A DNA stretch of 17,766 bases from Mollicutes bacterium (GTDB lineage Bacteria > Bacillota_I > Bacilli_A > Izemoplasmatales > Izemoplasmataceae). The stretch covers positions 1-17,766 of the forward strand of contig PUMR01000065.1 of the NCBI GenBank assembly GCA_003551455.1, given 5' to 3'. The notes beneath the pieces were generated by a model. That model saw only the letters and a list, made by a program, of their open reading frames with translations. It was not told the DNA's origin and did no database searches. The translations under genes were made by a program, and so were the position numbers. Positions 1 to 8,357 of this stretch are shown piece by piece (the stretch's first letter is position 1; each line of letters begins with the position of its first letter).

Positions 1-881
1 ATGTCGGCTCCGTAGGAGCGCATGGTCTGATACAGACCATCGCTTGAAATCACCATGCCGAGCCGTCCGGCGGCGAAGGGGCTGATGCCGAGCATCTGGC
101 TCTCCTCGCCGAAGGCGTCCAGCCGTGACCGCGAATAGACATCGTTGAAATTCAACATCCATTCGAGGATTTCGACGTGCTCATCGGTATCGAGCGTCGG
201 ATTGAGGTCCTCGTCGAAGAAGTCGAGGCCGTTTTGCCAGAGGAAGCCGTGATAGGTCCCTTCCCCGAAGGTCGGGTCGAAGCCGAGGATGTTGATCCTG
301 CCGTTGGCATCGACATCGTCTAGCTGCCTGGCCACGGTCTCGAGTTCGCTCCAGGTCGTGGGCACGTCGTCCTCGGTGAGGCCGTTCGCTTCGAAGATGT
401 CGAGGTTGTAAAAGAGCATCCGTGTCGTGCCGCTGAAAGGGAGCGCATAGAGGTCGTCGTCATGGGTGGCGAACTCGAGCTGGTTCTCGAGATAGACCTC
501 CAAGTCGATGGTGTCCTCGCCCGCCTCGATATCGGCGGCGATGAGGTCGCTGATGTTCACGAGCACACCGCCCTGGGCGCGCAAGACGACGTTGTCGAGG
601 GTGTGGAAGCCGATGTTCGGGGCGTCGCCGGAAGCGATGGCCACACCGATCCGGTCCCAGTAATCCCAGAAGTTGAAGCCGGTGCCGCGGACATGGTATT
701 CGTCCTGGCTCTCGTTGAAGTCGCGGATGATCGCCCGCATTTCGGAGTAGGACTCGCTGCCCGTTGGCGACATGTGCCAAAAGCGGATGAGCGTCTTGTC
801 ACCGATGTCCTCCCTGTCTCCGCAGGCCGCGAGCGTCAAACCGAAGAAGAAAAGCAAGGAGACAATGAGAAGCTTTTTCAT
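1..881 (-). CDS. Extracellular sugar-binding lipoprotein of an ABC importer (C-terminus cut by window edge)
   Basis: This is a family-1-type extracellular solute-binding protein that would capture an oligosaccharide outside the membrane and deliver it to an ABC permease. Seen: the start ATG at 881-879 is preceded by a strong AAGGAGGG ribosome binding site. The N-terminus is a lipoprotein signal peptide (MKKLLIVSLL, then a hydrophobic stretch) with lipobox LAAC at residues 17-20, so Cys20 would be lipidated. The mature part begins with the IRFWHM stretch typical of sugar-binding proteins and contains GDAPNIGF, ALPFSGTTRMLFYN and TTWSELETVARQL, all characteristic of this family. About 293 residues are in the window; family members usually have 400-450, so roughly the last third lies beyond base 1. 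It follows the permease gene by 27 bp and is almost certainly co-transcribed with it. Substrate cannot be read from sequence. Family assignment is confident. Confidence 0.93.
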   Translation of the reverse strand, partial: MKKLLIVSLLFFFGLTLAACGDREDIGDKTLIRFWHMSPTGSESYSEMRAIIRDFNESQDEYHVRGTGFNFWDYWDRIGVAIASGDAPNIGFHTLDNVVLRAQGGVLVNISDLIAADIEAGEDTIDLEVYLENQLEFATHDDDLYALPFSGTTRMLFYNLDIFEANGLTEDDVPTTWSELETVARQLDDVDANGRINILGFDPTFGEGTYHGFLWQNGLDFFDEDLNPTLDTDEHVEILEWMLNFNDVYSRSRLDAFGEESQMLGISPFAAGRLGMVISSDGLYQTMRSYGAD

Positions 882-908
882 GGTTTTCCCTCCTTTATAG
901 GGGATTGT

Positions 909-1802
909 TCAACCTTTTATTCCTGTGAAGGTGATGCCTTCGATGAAGTGCTTCTGGGCCAAGAAGAAGAGTACGATGGTCGGACTCATGACGAGGATGG
1001 CGGCGGCCATCATGAGTTCATAGCGGCCCGTGAATTGCGTCTCGAACGCCCTAAGACCGAGCGCGAGCGTCCAATGGTCGGGGTTGCTCAAAAAGATGAG
1101 CGGTCCGAAATAGTCGTTCCAGACGAACATGAAGGTGATGAGGGCGACGGTGATGAGCGCCGGTTTCGTCAGCGGCAACATGAGATAGAGGAAAATCTTC
1201 AGATGCCCCGCGCCGTCGACGATGGCGCTCTCCATGAGTTCGTTCGGGATGCCCTTGAAGAACTGGCGGAGGAGGAAGATGAAGAAGGCCGCGCCGCCCC
1301 CGAAGAAATAGGGGACGATGAGGGGCAGTCTCGTGCCGAGCCAGCCGATGTGGGCATAGAGGATGTAGGAGGGGATGAGGATCGCCTGCGGGGGGATCAT
1401 CATCGTCGCGAGCATCACGATGAAGAAGACATCCCGCCCGGGCCAGCGGAGTTTCGCGAAGGCATACGCCGTCAGGGTCGCGGAGAAGAGCGTCCCCGTG
1501 ACGGCGAAGAACACGAGGATCAGACTGTTCCTAAGATACATGAGGAACGGCACCGTCGTCACCGCGGTGCGGAAATTGGCCCATTGGGGGGAATCGGGAA
1601 AGAACTTCTCGATGCCCTGCAGAAGTTCCTGGGGCGTCTTCAGTGCGGTGACGAGCATCCAGAGGAAGGGGAAGAGGAAGACGAAACTGAGTGCTATGAG
1701 CACGACATGCAAAAGGGTCGACTTCACAAGCCGTTTCTGTTTGCGGGTGAGACGGGATTCTTTCATCTTCGGTTTGATTTCGGAAGTCTGCATGGGGGTC
1801 AC
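909..1802 (-). CDS. ABC sugar transporter permease, MalG type
   Basis: Inner-membrane permease subunit of a carbohydrate ABC importer (binding-protein-dependent transport system inner membrane component). Seen: about six hydrophobic segments, the first around HVVLIALSFVFLFPFLWML and the last near AAAILVMSPTIVLFFLAQ. The cytoplasmic EAA loop that contacts the ATPase reads AIVDGAGHLKIFLYLMLPLTKP. The C-terminus FIEGITFTGIKG is the typical MalG-type ending. Length, 297 residues, is normal. The start is uncertain. GTG at 1802 overlaps the preceding stop by four bases (GTGA), which suggests translational coupling. ATG at 1793 is an alternative, with GAGGAAG about 13 bases upstream. The gene sits between a DUF4185 gene and the binding protein. 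A MalF-type partner permease is required by this family and is not in the window; it may lie beyond the left edge. Confidence 0.93.
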   Translation of the reverse strand: MTPMQTSEIKPKMKESRLTRKQKRLVKSTLLHVVLIALSFVFLFPFLWMLVTALKTPQELLQGIEKFFPDSPQWANFRTAVTTVPFLMYLRNSLILVFFAVTGTLFSATLTAYAFAKLRWPGRDVFFIVMLATMMIPPQAILIPSYILYAHIGWLGTRLPLIVPYFFGGGAAFFIFLLRQFFKGIPNELMESAIVDGAGHLKIFLYLMLPLTKPALITVALITFMFVWNDYFGPLIFLSNPDHWTLALGLRAFETQFTGRYELMMAAAILVMSPTIVLFFLAQKHFIEGITFTGIKG

Positions 1803-3646
1803 TCTTCCTCGGCGATGGCGTCCGTGGTCGTGTCGACAAGCCGCACAAAGCGCGGATGGTAGACTTCGACATTGTCATAATGGTGTTGCATGTCGTAGGT
1901 GTTCACATTGTAGCTCACGAGGATGGAATCGGGGCGGGAGAGATGCGGATGCGCCTTGGCGTTGTAGGCATAGGTCGAACGGCCGAGCTGCTTGGGCTCC
2001 TCGCATTCGTAGACGATTCTCGGCTCGGTGAAAGGACCCCAGGGCGTCTCGCCGATGCTGTAGGCGATATGGTCGGTGTTCACGTCGTATTGGAAGACGG
2101 CGAGGAATCCCCCTTCATGCGCTCCCGTCTCGATCGGGCTGACACTCATCTCGCAAGAGATGTGGTCGAGCACCGGGGTGGCATCATCCATGTCGGCGAC
2201 CCATTCGCCATTTGCGAAAAAGCGCCATTCGTCGACATCGGTGAACCGACCGGGTTTCGTCCGGGCCACTTTCAACGACCGGCCGCCGTTTTCGAAGGTG
2301 TAGCCGTAGATATAGATGTGGCCGTCGGGATGCTTCACACCGGCGGCGGCGGTGTTGTTCATGATCGCGGCGCCGAAGATGGTCTCTTTGTCGCCGTTCT
2401 TCCTGTATAGGGGGGCGGGGCGCTGTGTGTGCGCGGGAAAGTCGAGTTCGCCGTTTTGGAAGGGCACCTCCATGATGTTCACCCCTTTGACGGCGAACTG
2501 CAGGCCTTCCGGTTTCTTCTCGTCGGGAACGACGAGCAAGGGCAGAAAATAGATGGCATCCCCGATGACGACACCGTCCTGCAACCAGAACCACGCGGGA
2601 CGTTTCTTCTTCGCGAGGACGCTCGAACTTTCGGCAATGATGTTTTCCAGTCTCTGTCCCCCGCTTTGGAATTCCACCTTGTCCAAAGCGAAGAGGACCT
2701 CGCTTCCCTCGTCCGGAGGATAATGGTTCCCTTCACCTTGGACGGGAGGGATGGCGATTTTGACATAGCGGCACCGCTTGTTCAAAGCGAAAGTCTCGCC
2801 GTCGTTCTTCTTTTTCGGGAGCCGGAGGGTGTGCTCGCCCATTCGCAGCCATTTGTCCTTGTCCAAAGAGACACTGACCACGAACTTCTTGACCGCTCTC
2901 CCCGCGACCGCGGGCGACTCCGGAAAATGGTTGTGGACGGTCATCGCGTCGACATGCCGGTTCGTGCCGAAATCGAAGATGACTTCGAGTTTCTTCGGAC
3001 GGTTCCCCGAGATGAAGGGGAGGAGGTCCTTCTCACTATAGGTCACGAGATTCTGGGCCGGCGTGCCTTCATAGACGGACGGGTTGTCGGGCGAGAAGAA
3101 ACTCGTGACGGCATCATCCGCATCGGTGGCGATACGGAAATCGATCGTTGCTTTCCCGATATCGTTGCCTTCGAGATAGGCGATGGTGTTATTGGGCATG
3201 AGGAGCGGTTTGAGACGCTTTCTTGTTTCGGGGTCGCTTTTGCCCACGAGGGTGTCGCCGAAGACGAAGAGGGTCCGGGCATCCTTTTGGTCGTAGGTGT
3301 CGCGGCCATTCTTGATGTTGAAGGAGAAGATGCCGTCGCCGCCGGTCCAGTTGGAACGCCGGTTGAAGGGAGCGCGCCACGCTTCGTCCTTCTTCGCGAT
3401 ATACCCTTGACCGAGATGTACCCGGATCCGACCTTGGTTTCTTGCGGTGAACCTTATATATCTTGCGGTGTGATTTTCCAAATCGTCATGCTGAGAAGCC
3501 TCCGACCAGCGACCACCCTGATACAACTCGATACGCTCGACATTCGTGCTTTCCACTTTGCCGAGGGGCAGATAGCGCTCCAGATCGAAAGTCTTGGTCT
3601 CACCCGCTTGCAGTTTTTCATCGAGGACGATCCGCGTCTTTATCAA
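1799..3646 (-). CDS. Cytosolic DUF4185-like (sialidase-fold propeller) protein with F5/8C-like domains
   Basis: About 615 residues, without signal peptide or membrane segment, so probably cytosolic. Seen: a small beta-rich N-terminal part (about 10-85), then propeller-like motifs WTGGDGIFSF, LFVFGDTLVGK and NNTIAYLEG (about 100-170). A discoidin/F5-8C-like segment follows (about 215-340; VIFDFGTNRHVDAMTV ... FVVSVSLDKDKW ... RYVKIAIPP), then more propeller motifs: WLQDGVVIGD, IFGAAIMN, HIYIYGYTFENGG, YAYNAKAHPHLS, SILVSYNVN, YHPRFVRL. The same motifs in the same order occur in the lipoprotein at 3784-5931, so they are paralogues. DUF4185 includes endo-D-arabinanases (GH183, from memory), so a glycosidase role on imported oligosaccharide is reasonable but unproven. 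Start: TTG at 3646 is chosen because GAGGTGA lies about five bases upstream. GTG at 3655 overlaps that ribosome binding site. The last four bases overlap the permease gene. Confidence 0.8.
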   Translation of the reverse strand: MIKTRIVLDEKLQAGETKTFDLERYLPLGKVESTNVERIELYQGGRWSEASQHDDLENHTARYIRFTARNQGRIRVHLGQGYIAKKDEAWRAPFNRRSNWTGGDGIFSFNIKNGRDTYDQKDARTLFVFGDTLVGKSDPETRKRLKPLLMPNNTIAYLEGNDIGKATIDFRIATDADDAVTSFFSPDNPSVYEGTPAQNLVTYSEKDLLPFISGNRPKKLEVIFDFGTNRHVDAMTVHNHFPESPAVAGRAVKKFVVSVSLDKDKWLRMGEHTLRLPKKKNDGETFALNKRCRYVKIAIPPVQGEGNHYPPDEGSEVLFALDKVEFQSGGQRLENIIAESSSVLAKKKRPAWFWLQDGVVIGDAIYFLPLLVVPDEKKPEGLQFAVKGVNIMEVPFQNGELDFPAHTQRPAPLYRKNGDKETIFGAAIMNNTAAAGVKHPDGHIYIYGYTFENGGRSLKVARTKPGRFTDVDEWRFFANGEWVADMDDATPVLDHISCEMSVSPIETGAHEGGFLAVFQYDVNTDHIAYSIGETPWGPFTEPRIVYECEEPKQLGRSTYAYNAKAHPHLSRPDSILVSYNVNTYDMQHHYDNVEVYHPRFVRLVDTTTDAIAEEE

Positions 3647-3662
3647 AGTACTCACCTCGTGG

Positions 3663-3698
3663 TGTTAAGCGTTTTCATCGCTTTACAATCCCATCATA
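3663..3698 (-). promoter_or_regulatory. Putative promoter with cre-like operator upstream of the DUF4185-permease-binding protein unit
   Basis: Read on the minus strand, a -10-like TATGAT lies at 3698-3693; no convincing -35 is visible. Just downstream, 3677-3663 reads TGAAAACGCTTAACA. This matches 12 of 14 positions of the catabolite-control consensus TGWAANCGNTNWCA and has LacI-family dyad character. If transcription starts near 3686, the site lies about +9 to +23, where bound CcpA-like repressor would block elongation. This fits catabolite repression of a sugar importer. A dedicated LacI-family repressor is an alternative. Confidence 0.5.
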
Positions 3699-3709
3699 TC
3701 ATGCGACGA

Positions 3710-3730
3710 CCCCCAAGACACTAGTGGGGG
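3710..3730. repeat. Weak inverted repeat between the two DUF4185 genes
   Basis: CCCCCA at 3710-3715 pairs with TGGGGG at 3725-3730 around a nine-base loop. It lies in the 137-base gap downstream of the DUF4185 lipoprotein gene. No run of T follows on either strand, so it is at best a weak terminator or processing hairpin for the upstream operon. Confidence 0.35.
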
Positions 3731-3783
3731 CCGCTCATGGCAAGATTCGTTAATCATTGCGCACGGAATCATAGATGTTTGCT

Positions 3784-5931
3784 CTAGGGTCCGGCCTCTT
3801 GCATCGTGAGGAAGCGGGGGTAATAGACCCGGGCGTTCTTCAAAGCCATCGACGAGGTCCCGTTGACATTGTAGGAGATGACGAATGTGTCCGCCGTGGA
3901 AAGGACGGGATGCATCTTGGCGTTGTAGGTGAAGACGTTGTCGAACTGGTAGGGCTCGGGCACCCGGTAGATGAGGGTGAAATCCGAGAAGGGGCCTTCC
4001 GGCGAATCCGCGGTCGCATAGACGATACGGCCGCTGATGGTGTCTTGCATGCTGACGAGCATGTATTTTTCCGCATAGCGCCCCTCGGGAATATGGGTGA
4101 CGCTCAACTCGGCGCTCACGCCCCGTATGCCTTTGGCGCTTTGTCTGATGTCGGGCCGGAATTCCTCGCCGTCGAAGAATTCCCAGGCGTTGAAATCCTC
4201 GATTTTTTCGGGTCGGACGCGGGCCACGGTGAGATGACGGCCGTCCAGGTCCTTGTAGCCGTAGACATAGATGTAGGGGTCCTCGATGTCGGGATGCGTC
4301 GCGAGGTTCATGACGCCCGCGCCAAAGAAGATCTCGCCGCCGTCTTCGGTGCGGACCTGCAAGGGCGAATCGAGATAGACGATGTTTTCGACATCGAGTT
4401 CACCGTCGACGATCGGTGTGCGGGAGAGGCCGACCTTGTGGACTTTGAACGAGCCCTCGAAATCTTTCACGAGGATGGGGAAGTTGTAATAATAGTCGCC
4501 GATGACGACACCGTCCTGCAGCCAGAGGCGGGAGCTTTCCTCCAGAGCGTCCGTGCTCTCATCGTGGTTGGCCGCTTCGACGGCGGCATGGAGGAGTCGG
4601 CCTTCCTCATCGAGAAACATCGCTTTGCCGAGACCGTAACGGGTGGGTGTATCCTCATGGTTGTCGTGAATCTCGATGGCCACATAACGGGCGGAAAAGT
4701 CCAAAGCGAGATGGTCGTCGCCGCTGATGGATTGACGGGGGGCGGGACCGCCCCCGGGCGCCCTTTCCAGGGTGTAGCTGCCGTGGTAGGTGAGGTTGTC
4801 GGCATCGTTTCCGTAATAGAGAGAGAAATCCTTGATACCGAATTCCGGATCTTCGTTGAAGTTCCACAGGTGAAGCTCTTTGGGCTGGTAGACATCATAA
4901 AAATCGAATAGGAGCCGATCGGCCGTGGTGTCGGCCGATTTCCACATGTGACTCTTGCCCCTGTCGGAAAGAAGGGCGGTGGGGGTGTGGGAGAAGTCGA
5001 GACCGTCGCCGTTCATGATGTTGGCGGGATGATAGCCGTAGTAGGCCTCGGGGGTGTAGAAGCTCCCGGGGCCTTGTTCGTCCTCGGCCCAATGGAAGGT
5101 AAGCCCGTCGGCGAAGGGCTTTTTGGCGTCATAATAGGCCAGGGTGTTGTTGACGATGGTCTCGCCGTGACGGAGTTTGTTGTGCTCGTAGACCTCGCCG
5201 ATGAAGGTGTCGCTGAAGATGAAGAGGATGTCGTCGCCCGCCTTTTCGATATGGCTCATCCCATGGGTGAGATCATAGGAAAAAATCCCGTCCGCGCCCG
5301 TCCAGCCGGACATGCGGAAGAAGGGGTCCGTGTGATAGGGGCTCTCGCTGATGATGAAACCTTCTTCGAGACGCAGGCGGAAGTCGCTCAAGGCGAAATA
5401 GTCGCCGCCGTGGTTGCCCCTTCCGCGCTCGGCGCTGAAGACGAGACGCAAGAAACGGGCGTTCTGTCCGATCGTGAGGCTTTCTTTGCCTCCTTCGAGC
5501 GTATGCCCGTCATGGAGGCGCGTGTAGGTCCTGCCATCGAGCGATGTCTCGATACTCACGTCTTTTAAGCGCCAGTCGGTCTCGTCATGGAGGTAGTTCG
5601 TGATCTCGGCCGCGCCCAGAGGATAGATGCTGTCGAGTTCGAAGACCACCCGATAGGTGTTCCGCGTGGCGTTGCCGAAGACGAGCGGGGCTTGTTCGCT
5701 CTCCTTGCAGAGGTTCAAGAAGTCTTCGGGGTGTCCATACATGTCGGCATCCTCGAGATGCACGGCCTTGATGGGCACGAAGTCCCCGGCCTTCCCGGGA
5801 TCGGGAATCTCGCAGGTGTCGATGGTCTCTTTCGGAATATCGGGGCCCTCTTCTTCTTTTTCTCTTGTGCAGGCGAGGAGGGTGAAGGCCAGCGCGAAGA
5901 GTGCGAGTGTCAAAAGGATGTGTCTAGGCAT
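3784..5931 (-). CDS. Surface lipoprotein with DUF4185-like propeller and two F5/8C-like domains
   Basis: A 715-residue exported protein that probably binds and cleaves a glycan at the cell surface. Seen: signal peptide MPRHILLTLALFALAF with lipobox LLAC at 18-21. An F5/8C-like domain lies at about 90-190 (RVVFELD ... SIETSLDGRTY ... ARFLRLVF ... LSDFRLRL). Propeller motifs follow: WTGADGIFSYDLTHG (210-224), ILFIFSDTFIGEV (235-247), NNTLAYYD (261-268). A second F5/8C-like segment (about 335-445) interrupts the propeller, which resumes with WLQDGVVIGDYYYNFPIL (470-487), IFFGAGVMN, PYIYVYGYKD, FTYNAKMHPVLS and VISYNVNG. The start at 5931 is favoured over an in-frame ATG at 6000 because it has AAGGAGG and begins the signal peptide. 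It overlaps the GH38 stop by eight bases, so the two are coupled. DUF4185 is linked to GH183 endo-D-arabinanases (from memory); substrate here is unknown. Confidence 0.85.
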   Translation of the reverse strand: MPRHILLTLALFALAFTLLACTREKEEEGPDIPKETIDTCEIPDPGKAGDFVPIKAVHLEDADMYGHPEDFLNLCKESEQAPLVFGNATRNTYRVVFELDSIYPLGAAEITNYLHDETDWRLKDVSIETSLDGRTYTRLHDGHTLEGGKESLTIGQNARFLRLVFSAERGRGNHGGDYFALSDFRLRLEEGFIISESPYHTDPFFRMSGWTGADGIFSYDLTHGMSHIEKAGDDILFIFSDTFIGEVYEHNKLRHGETIVNNTLAYYDAKKPFADGLTFHWAEDEQGPGSFYTPEAYYGYHPANIMNGDGLDFSHTPTALLSDRGKSHMWKSADTTADRLLFDFYDVYQPKELHLWNFNEDPEFGIKDFSLYYGNDADNLTYHGSYTLERAPGGGPAPRQSISGDDHLALDFSARYVAIEIHDNHEDTPTRYGLGKAMFLDEEGRLLHAAVEAANHDESTDALEESSRLWLQDGVVIGDYYYNFPILVKDFEGSFKVHKVGLSRTPIVDGELDVENIVYLDSPLQVRTEDGGEIFFGAGVMNLATHPDIEDPYIYVYGYKDLDGRHLTVARVRPEKIEDFNAWEFFDGEEFRPDIRQSAKGIRGVSAELSVTHIPEGRYAEKYMLVSMQDTISGRIVYATADSPEGPFSDFTLIYRVPEPYQFDNVFTYNAKMHPVLSTADTFVISYNVNGTSSMALKNARVYYPRFLTMQEAGP

Positions 5932-8356
5932 CGTTTCCTCCTTGATAGACGAGAAACCGCCGGTTGAGTGACCGGGTCTTCTCCATGGTCGCTTGGGCAT
6001 CGTCGTCTTTGTCGAAGATACCGATGGTGTAGTCGAAACGGTAGAAACCGCCGAGATTCGTGGCGAAATTCGTTTCCCAGTAATTGTTCATGAGCCAAGA
6101 ATACTGCTTTTCCACATTCGGCAGGGTGTGATCGTGGATCCGCAACATGCCCGGCTCCAAGGCTCCCAGATGCAACAACGGCGCATCGGGGGTGGCCACA
6201 TGGACACTGCGCTTCTTGCCTTTGAGGGCGTAGCCGCTCTGCAGGGTGTAGAAGAGGGCTTGGCTCCCTTCGAGCTGGTCGATTCGCGGCCGGAGGACGC
6301 AGCCGCTCTTTTCGATGAAGAGCTCTTCTTTATCGCCGGTGGTCAAAGGCAGAGCCATGTACACGCTTTCGGGCGCCCACACGGTGTCCTTGGCGAGGAT
6401 GAGGGCGACATCGAGACGGGGCGCGTCGCGCTGGGCGGAAAGCTCCAACACGGCATGGGTCGTTCCCGCCAGCAAGAACTTGAGCTGGACCCGGGCGAGG
6501 ATGGGTCCTTTGTCGAGGACCTTGGCGTTGATGAGTTCACCATAGTCCCGGAGGGTGGAGAGGATTTTGCGGTTCCTGCCGTAGGCGCGGCGGACGCTCT
6601 GCATCTCGGGGACTTCGAACTTGTAGGTGTGTTCGATCTCGCTCAACTCGTAGACGGGGGTGAAAAGGCCGCATTCGGCGTCATCTCTTATGAGGTTCTT
6701 GTCGGTCGCTTTGTCGGTGAAGGTGTGGATGCCCCTTTCTTTGTCCCAGGCGAGACGAAGATGCGGTGTCTCGAGATGATACATCGTGGCGTTCACGGTG
6801 TTGTCGAGATAGGGGGAGATGTAGTCATAGGTCTCATCACGGGTGAAGAGCGGATCCAAGGGCATCTTGCGCCGGCTCTCTCTCTTCGGCACGATGATGA
6901 GCTCTCTCTTCTCGAAGGGAGCGATCGAGAGCTGCACGTTCACCTCGCGCCGCTTCTTTTCGTCGATTCGTATCTCTTGATGGGGGATGGTCGCTCTGCT
7001 CGCCTTGTCTTGGACTTCGTAGCCCTCTTTCACGAGGAACTCCTCCCACCAGTTGATGGTGAAAGCGGCTATCCTCTCGAGTTCCACGGGATAGGGGTTC
7101 TCCACTATGTATATCAAGGGTCTGCCGGTCATCTTGGCGGCTTCGCCCTTGCTTTCCTGATAATCGTCCAAGAGGGTGTCCGCGAGCTCGTTCGCCCTTT
7201 CAGCGAAGAGTTTGTTCCGGGCTTCGAGCTTCTTCGTCATCTTGTTCCAGGGTTCGCTCACGCTCGTGAAATAGCCCCAGGTGTGTTCGGAGAACATCAT
7301 GAGGTTGTATTCGAGTTTATCGAGGCTCGCGGCGTCGATTGATTCCCCGTTGTCGGCGAGGTTGACGAGTTGGTGGTATTTGCGTTGGGCTTCGCGATAG
7401 GCCATGAGGGCGTCGGGCGTCGAGGCGAAACCGTCCGACCACCAGTCGTTCCAATCCCCTTTGTGGGTCTCGAATTCGAGGTCCTTCTCCTTGAGGATGT
7501 CGAAGAAATCGTTGATGCCGACCATCTCGATTTCCATCTCTTCCCCATATTTGTCGTTGAAAGCCTTGATGGACTCGATGATATAGGGGTTCGGGGGCGC
7601 GTTGTCCACCAGGAGCCCTTTGGTCATGACGGGCAGGAAGTCGTAGCTGTAGCCCTGGGCGCGGAGGCTTTCGATATAGTCGTCGAACCATGCCTTGGCG
7701 TGGGCGAGTTGTTCCACTGATATCTCGGCCTCTTTCTTCCAGCCGTCTTTCGTCTCCACCGCCCGGACATCGGGTACGAGACGGCTCACATTGCCGTGGT
7801 TGTAGACATCGCCGTGCCAGACGAGGATCTTTTGGCCTGAAGGCGTCTCCCAATAGAAGGGCATGTGTTTCTTCTGAAAGGGCACGAACCCGTGATGGTT
7901 GTGGATGCAGGTGTAGAAGTGTTTGATGCCGGCTTCCGCCAAGGCATCGCCATAGCCCGCCGACCAGCCGTTGATGTCCATGGAAATCGCCGTGTCGATG
8001 CGGACGTTTTCCGTATCGGCGAAGCGGCGCGCCTTCATGAGGTATTTCTTCAGGATGCGGAAATCGACGAGGTCGGTCAGGTTCAAGTAGTTGCCGGCGA
8101 GATGGATGTGGCCGCGCTTCACCGCCGCAAGGAGCCTATCTTTCCACTCGGGGGTCGTCTTCTCCAGAAACCGCTCCAGTATCCAGAAGGTCTCGTTGTT
8201 CCAGACGAAACCTTCCCACTCCTTCTTGCCTTCGTTGATCGCTTCCGAGATTTTTATCGCCTGCTTCAGATAGTCCACATGATAGCGGGTGATCTTCTCT
8301 TGACGGTCGGTGTAGCCGATGTCGGTGTGGGTCTGGTGCATGAGATAGATTTTCAT
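5924..8356 (-). CDS. Divergent GH38-like glycoside hydrolase (alpha-mannosidase superfamily)
   Basis: An 810-residue protein without signal peptide, predicted to hydrolyse a glycoside in the cytosol. Seen: the N-terminus MKIYLMHQTHTDIGYTD carries the His10-x-Asp12 pair expected to bind zinc in GH38. SMDINGWSAGYGDAL places Asp127 where GH38 has its nucleophile. GDWNDWWSDGFASTP (301-315) and FSEHTWGYF (355-363, candidate ligand His358) are features of a divergent GH38 branch, not of classical mannosidases. The beta-rich C-terminal half (LIRDDAECGLFTPVYE and onward) resembles the usual GH38 C-terminal domains. The start at 8356 is one base after the AraC stop and has AGAGGAAG upstream; ATG at 8380 lacks a ribosome binding site. 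It is translated between the AraC gene and the DUF4185 lipoprotein, which implies a shared substrate. Family is fairly sure; specificity is not. Other alpha-glycosidase activities are possible. Confidence 0.85.
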   Translation of the reverse strand: MKIYLMHQTHTDIGYTDRQEKITRYHVDYLKQAIKISEAINEGKKEWEGFVWNNETFWILERFLEKTTPEWKDRLLAAVKRGHIHLAGNYLNLTDLVDFRILKKYLMKARRFADTENVRIDTAISMDINGWSAGYGDALAEAGIKHFYTCIHNHHGFVPFQKKHMPFYWETPSGQKILVWHGDVYNHGNVSRLVPDVRAVETKDGWKKEAEISVEQLAHAKAWFDDYIESLRAQGYSYDFLPVMTKGLLVDNAPPNPYIIESIKAFNDKYGEEMEIEMVGINDFFDILKEKDLEFETHKGDWNDWWSDGFASTPDALMAYREAQRKYHQLVNLADNGESIDAASLDKLEYNLMMFSEHTWGYFTSVSEPWNKMTKKLEARNKLFAERANELADTLLDDYQESKGEAAKMTGRPLIYIVENPYPVELERIAAFTINWWEEFLVKEGYEVQDKASRATIPHQEIRIDEKKRREVNVQLSIAPFEKRELIIVPKRESRRKMPLDPLFTRDETYDYISPYLDNTVNATMYHLETPHLRLAWDKERGIHTFTDKATDKNLIRDDAECGLFTPVYELSEIEHTYKFEVPEMQSVRRAYGRNRKILSTLRDYGELINAKVLDKGPILARVQLKFLLAGTTHAVLELSAQRDAPRLDVALILAKDTVWAPESVYMALPLTTGDKEELFIEKSGCVLRPRIDQLEGSQALFYTLQSGYALKGKKRSVHVATPDAPLLHLGALEPGMLRIHDHTLPNVEKQYSWLMNNYWETNFATNLGGFYRFDYTIGIFDKDDDAQATMEKTRSLNRRFLVYQGGNDA

Positions 8357-8357
8357 A

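Noticed and set aside
462..1862. Long plus-strand open frame of 466 codons antisense to the binding protein and permease
   Set aside because: It crosses two well-supported minus-strand genes, has no recognisable domain and is extremely rich in Glu, Asp, Gly and Arg, as expected for the antisense of GC-rich coding sequence.
2429..3724. Plus-strand open frame of 431 codons
   Set aside because: Antisense to the cytosolic DUF4185 gene, without a family motif; the opposite strand has clear domain motifs shared with its paralogue.
5932..6000. Upstream ATG at 6000 for the DUF4185 lipoprotein
   Set aside because: It would put 23 charged residues before the signal peptide and lies deep inside the GH38 gene; ATG at 5931 has AAGGAGG.
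5993..7342. Plus-strand open frame of 449 codons
   Set aside because: Antisense to the GH38-like gene, low-complexity composition, no domain.
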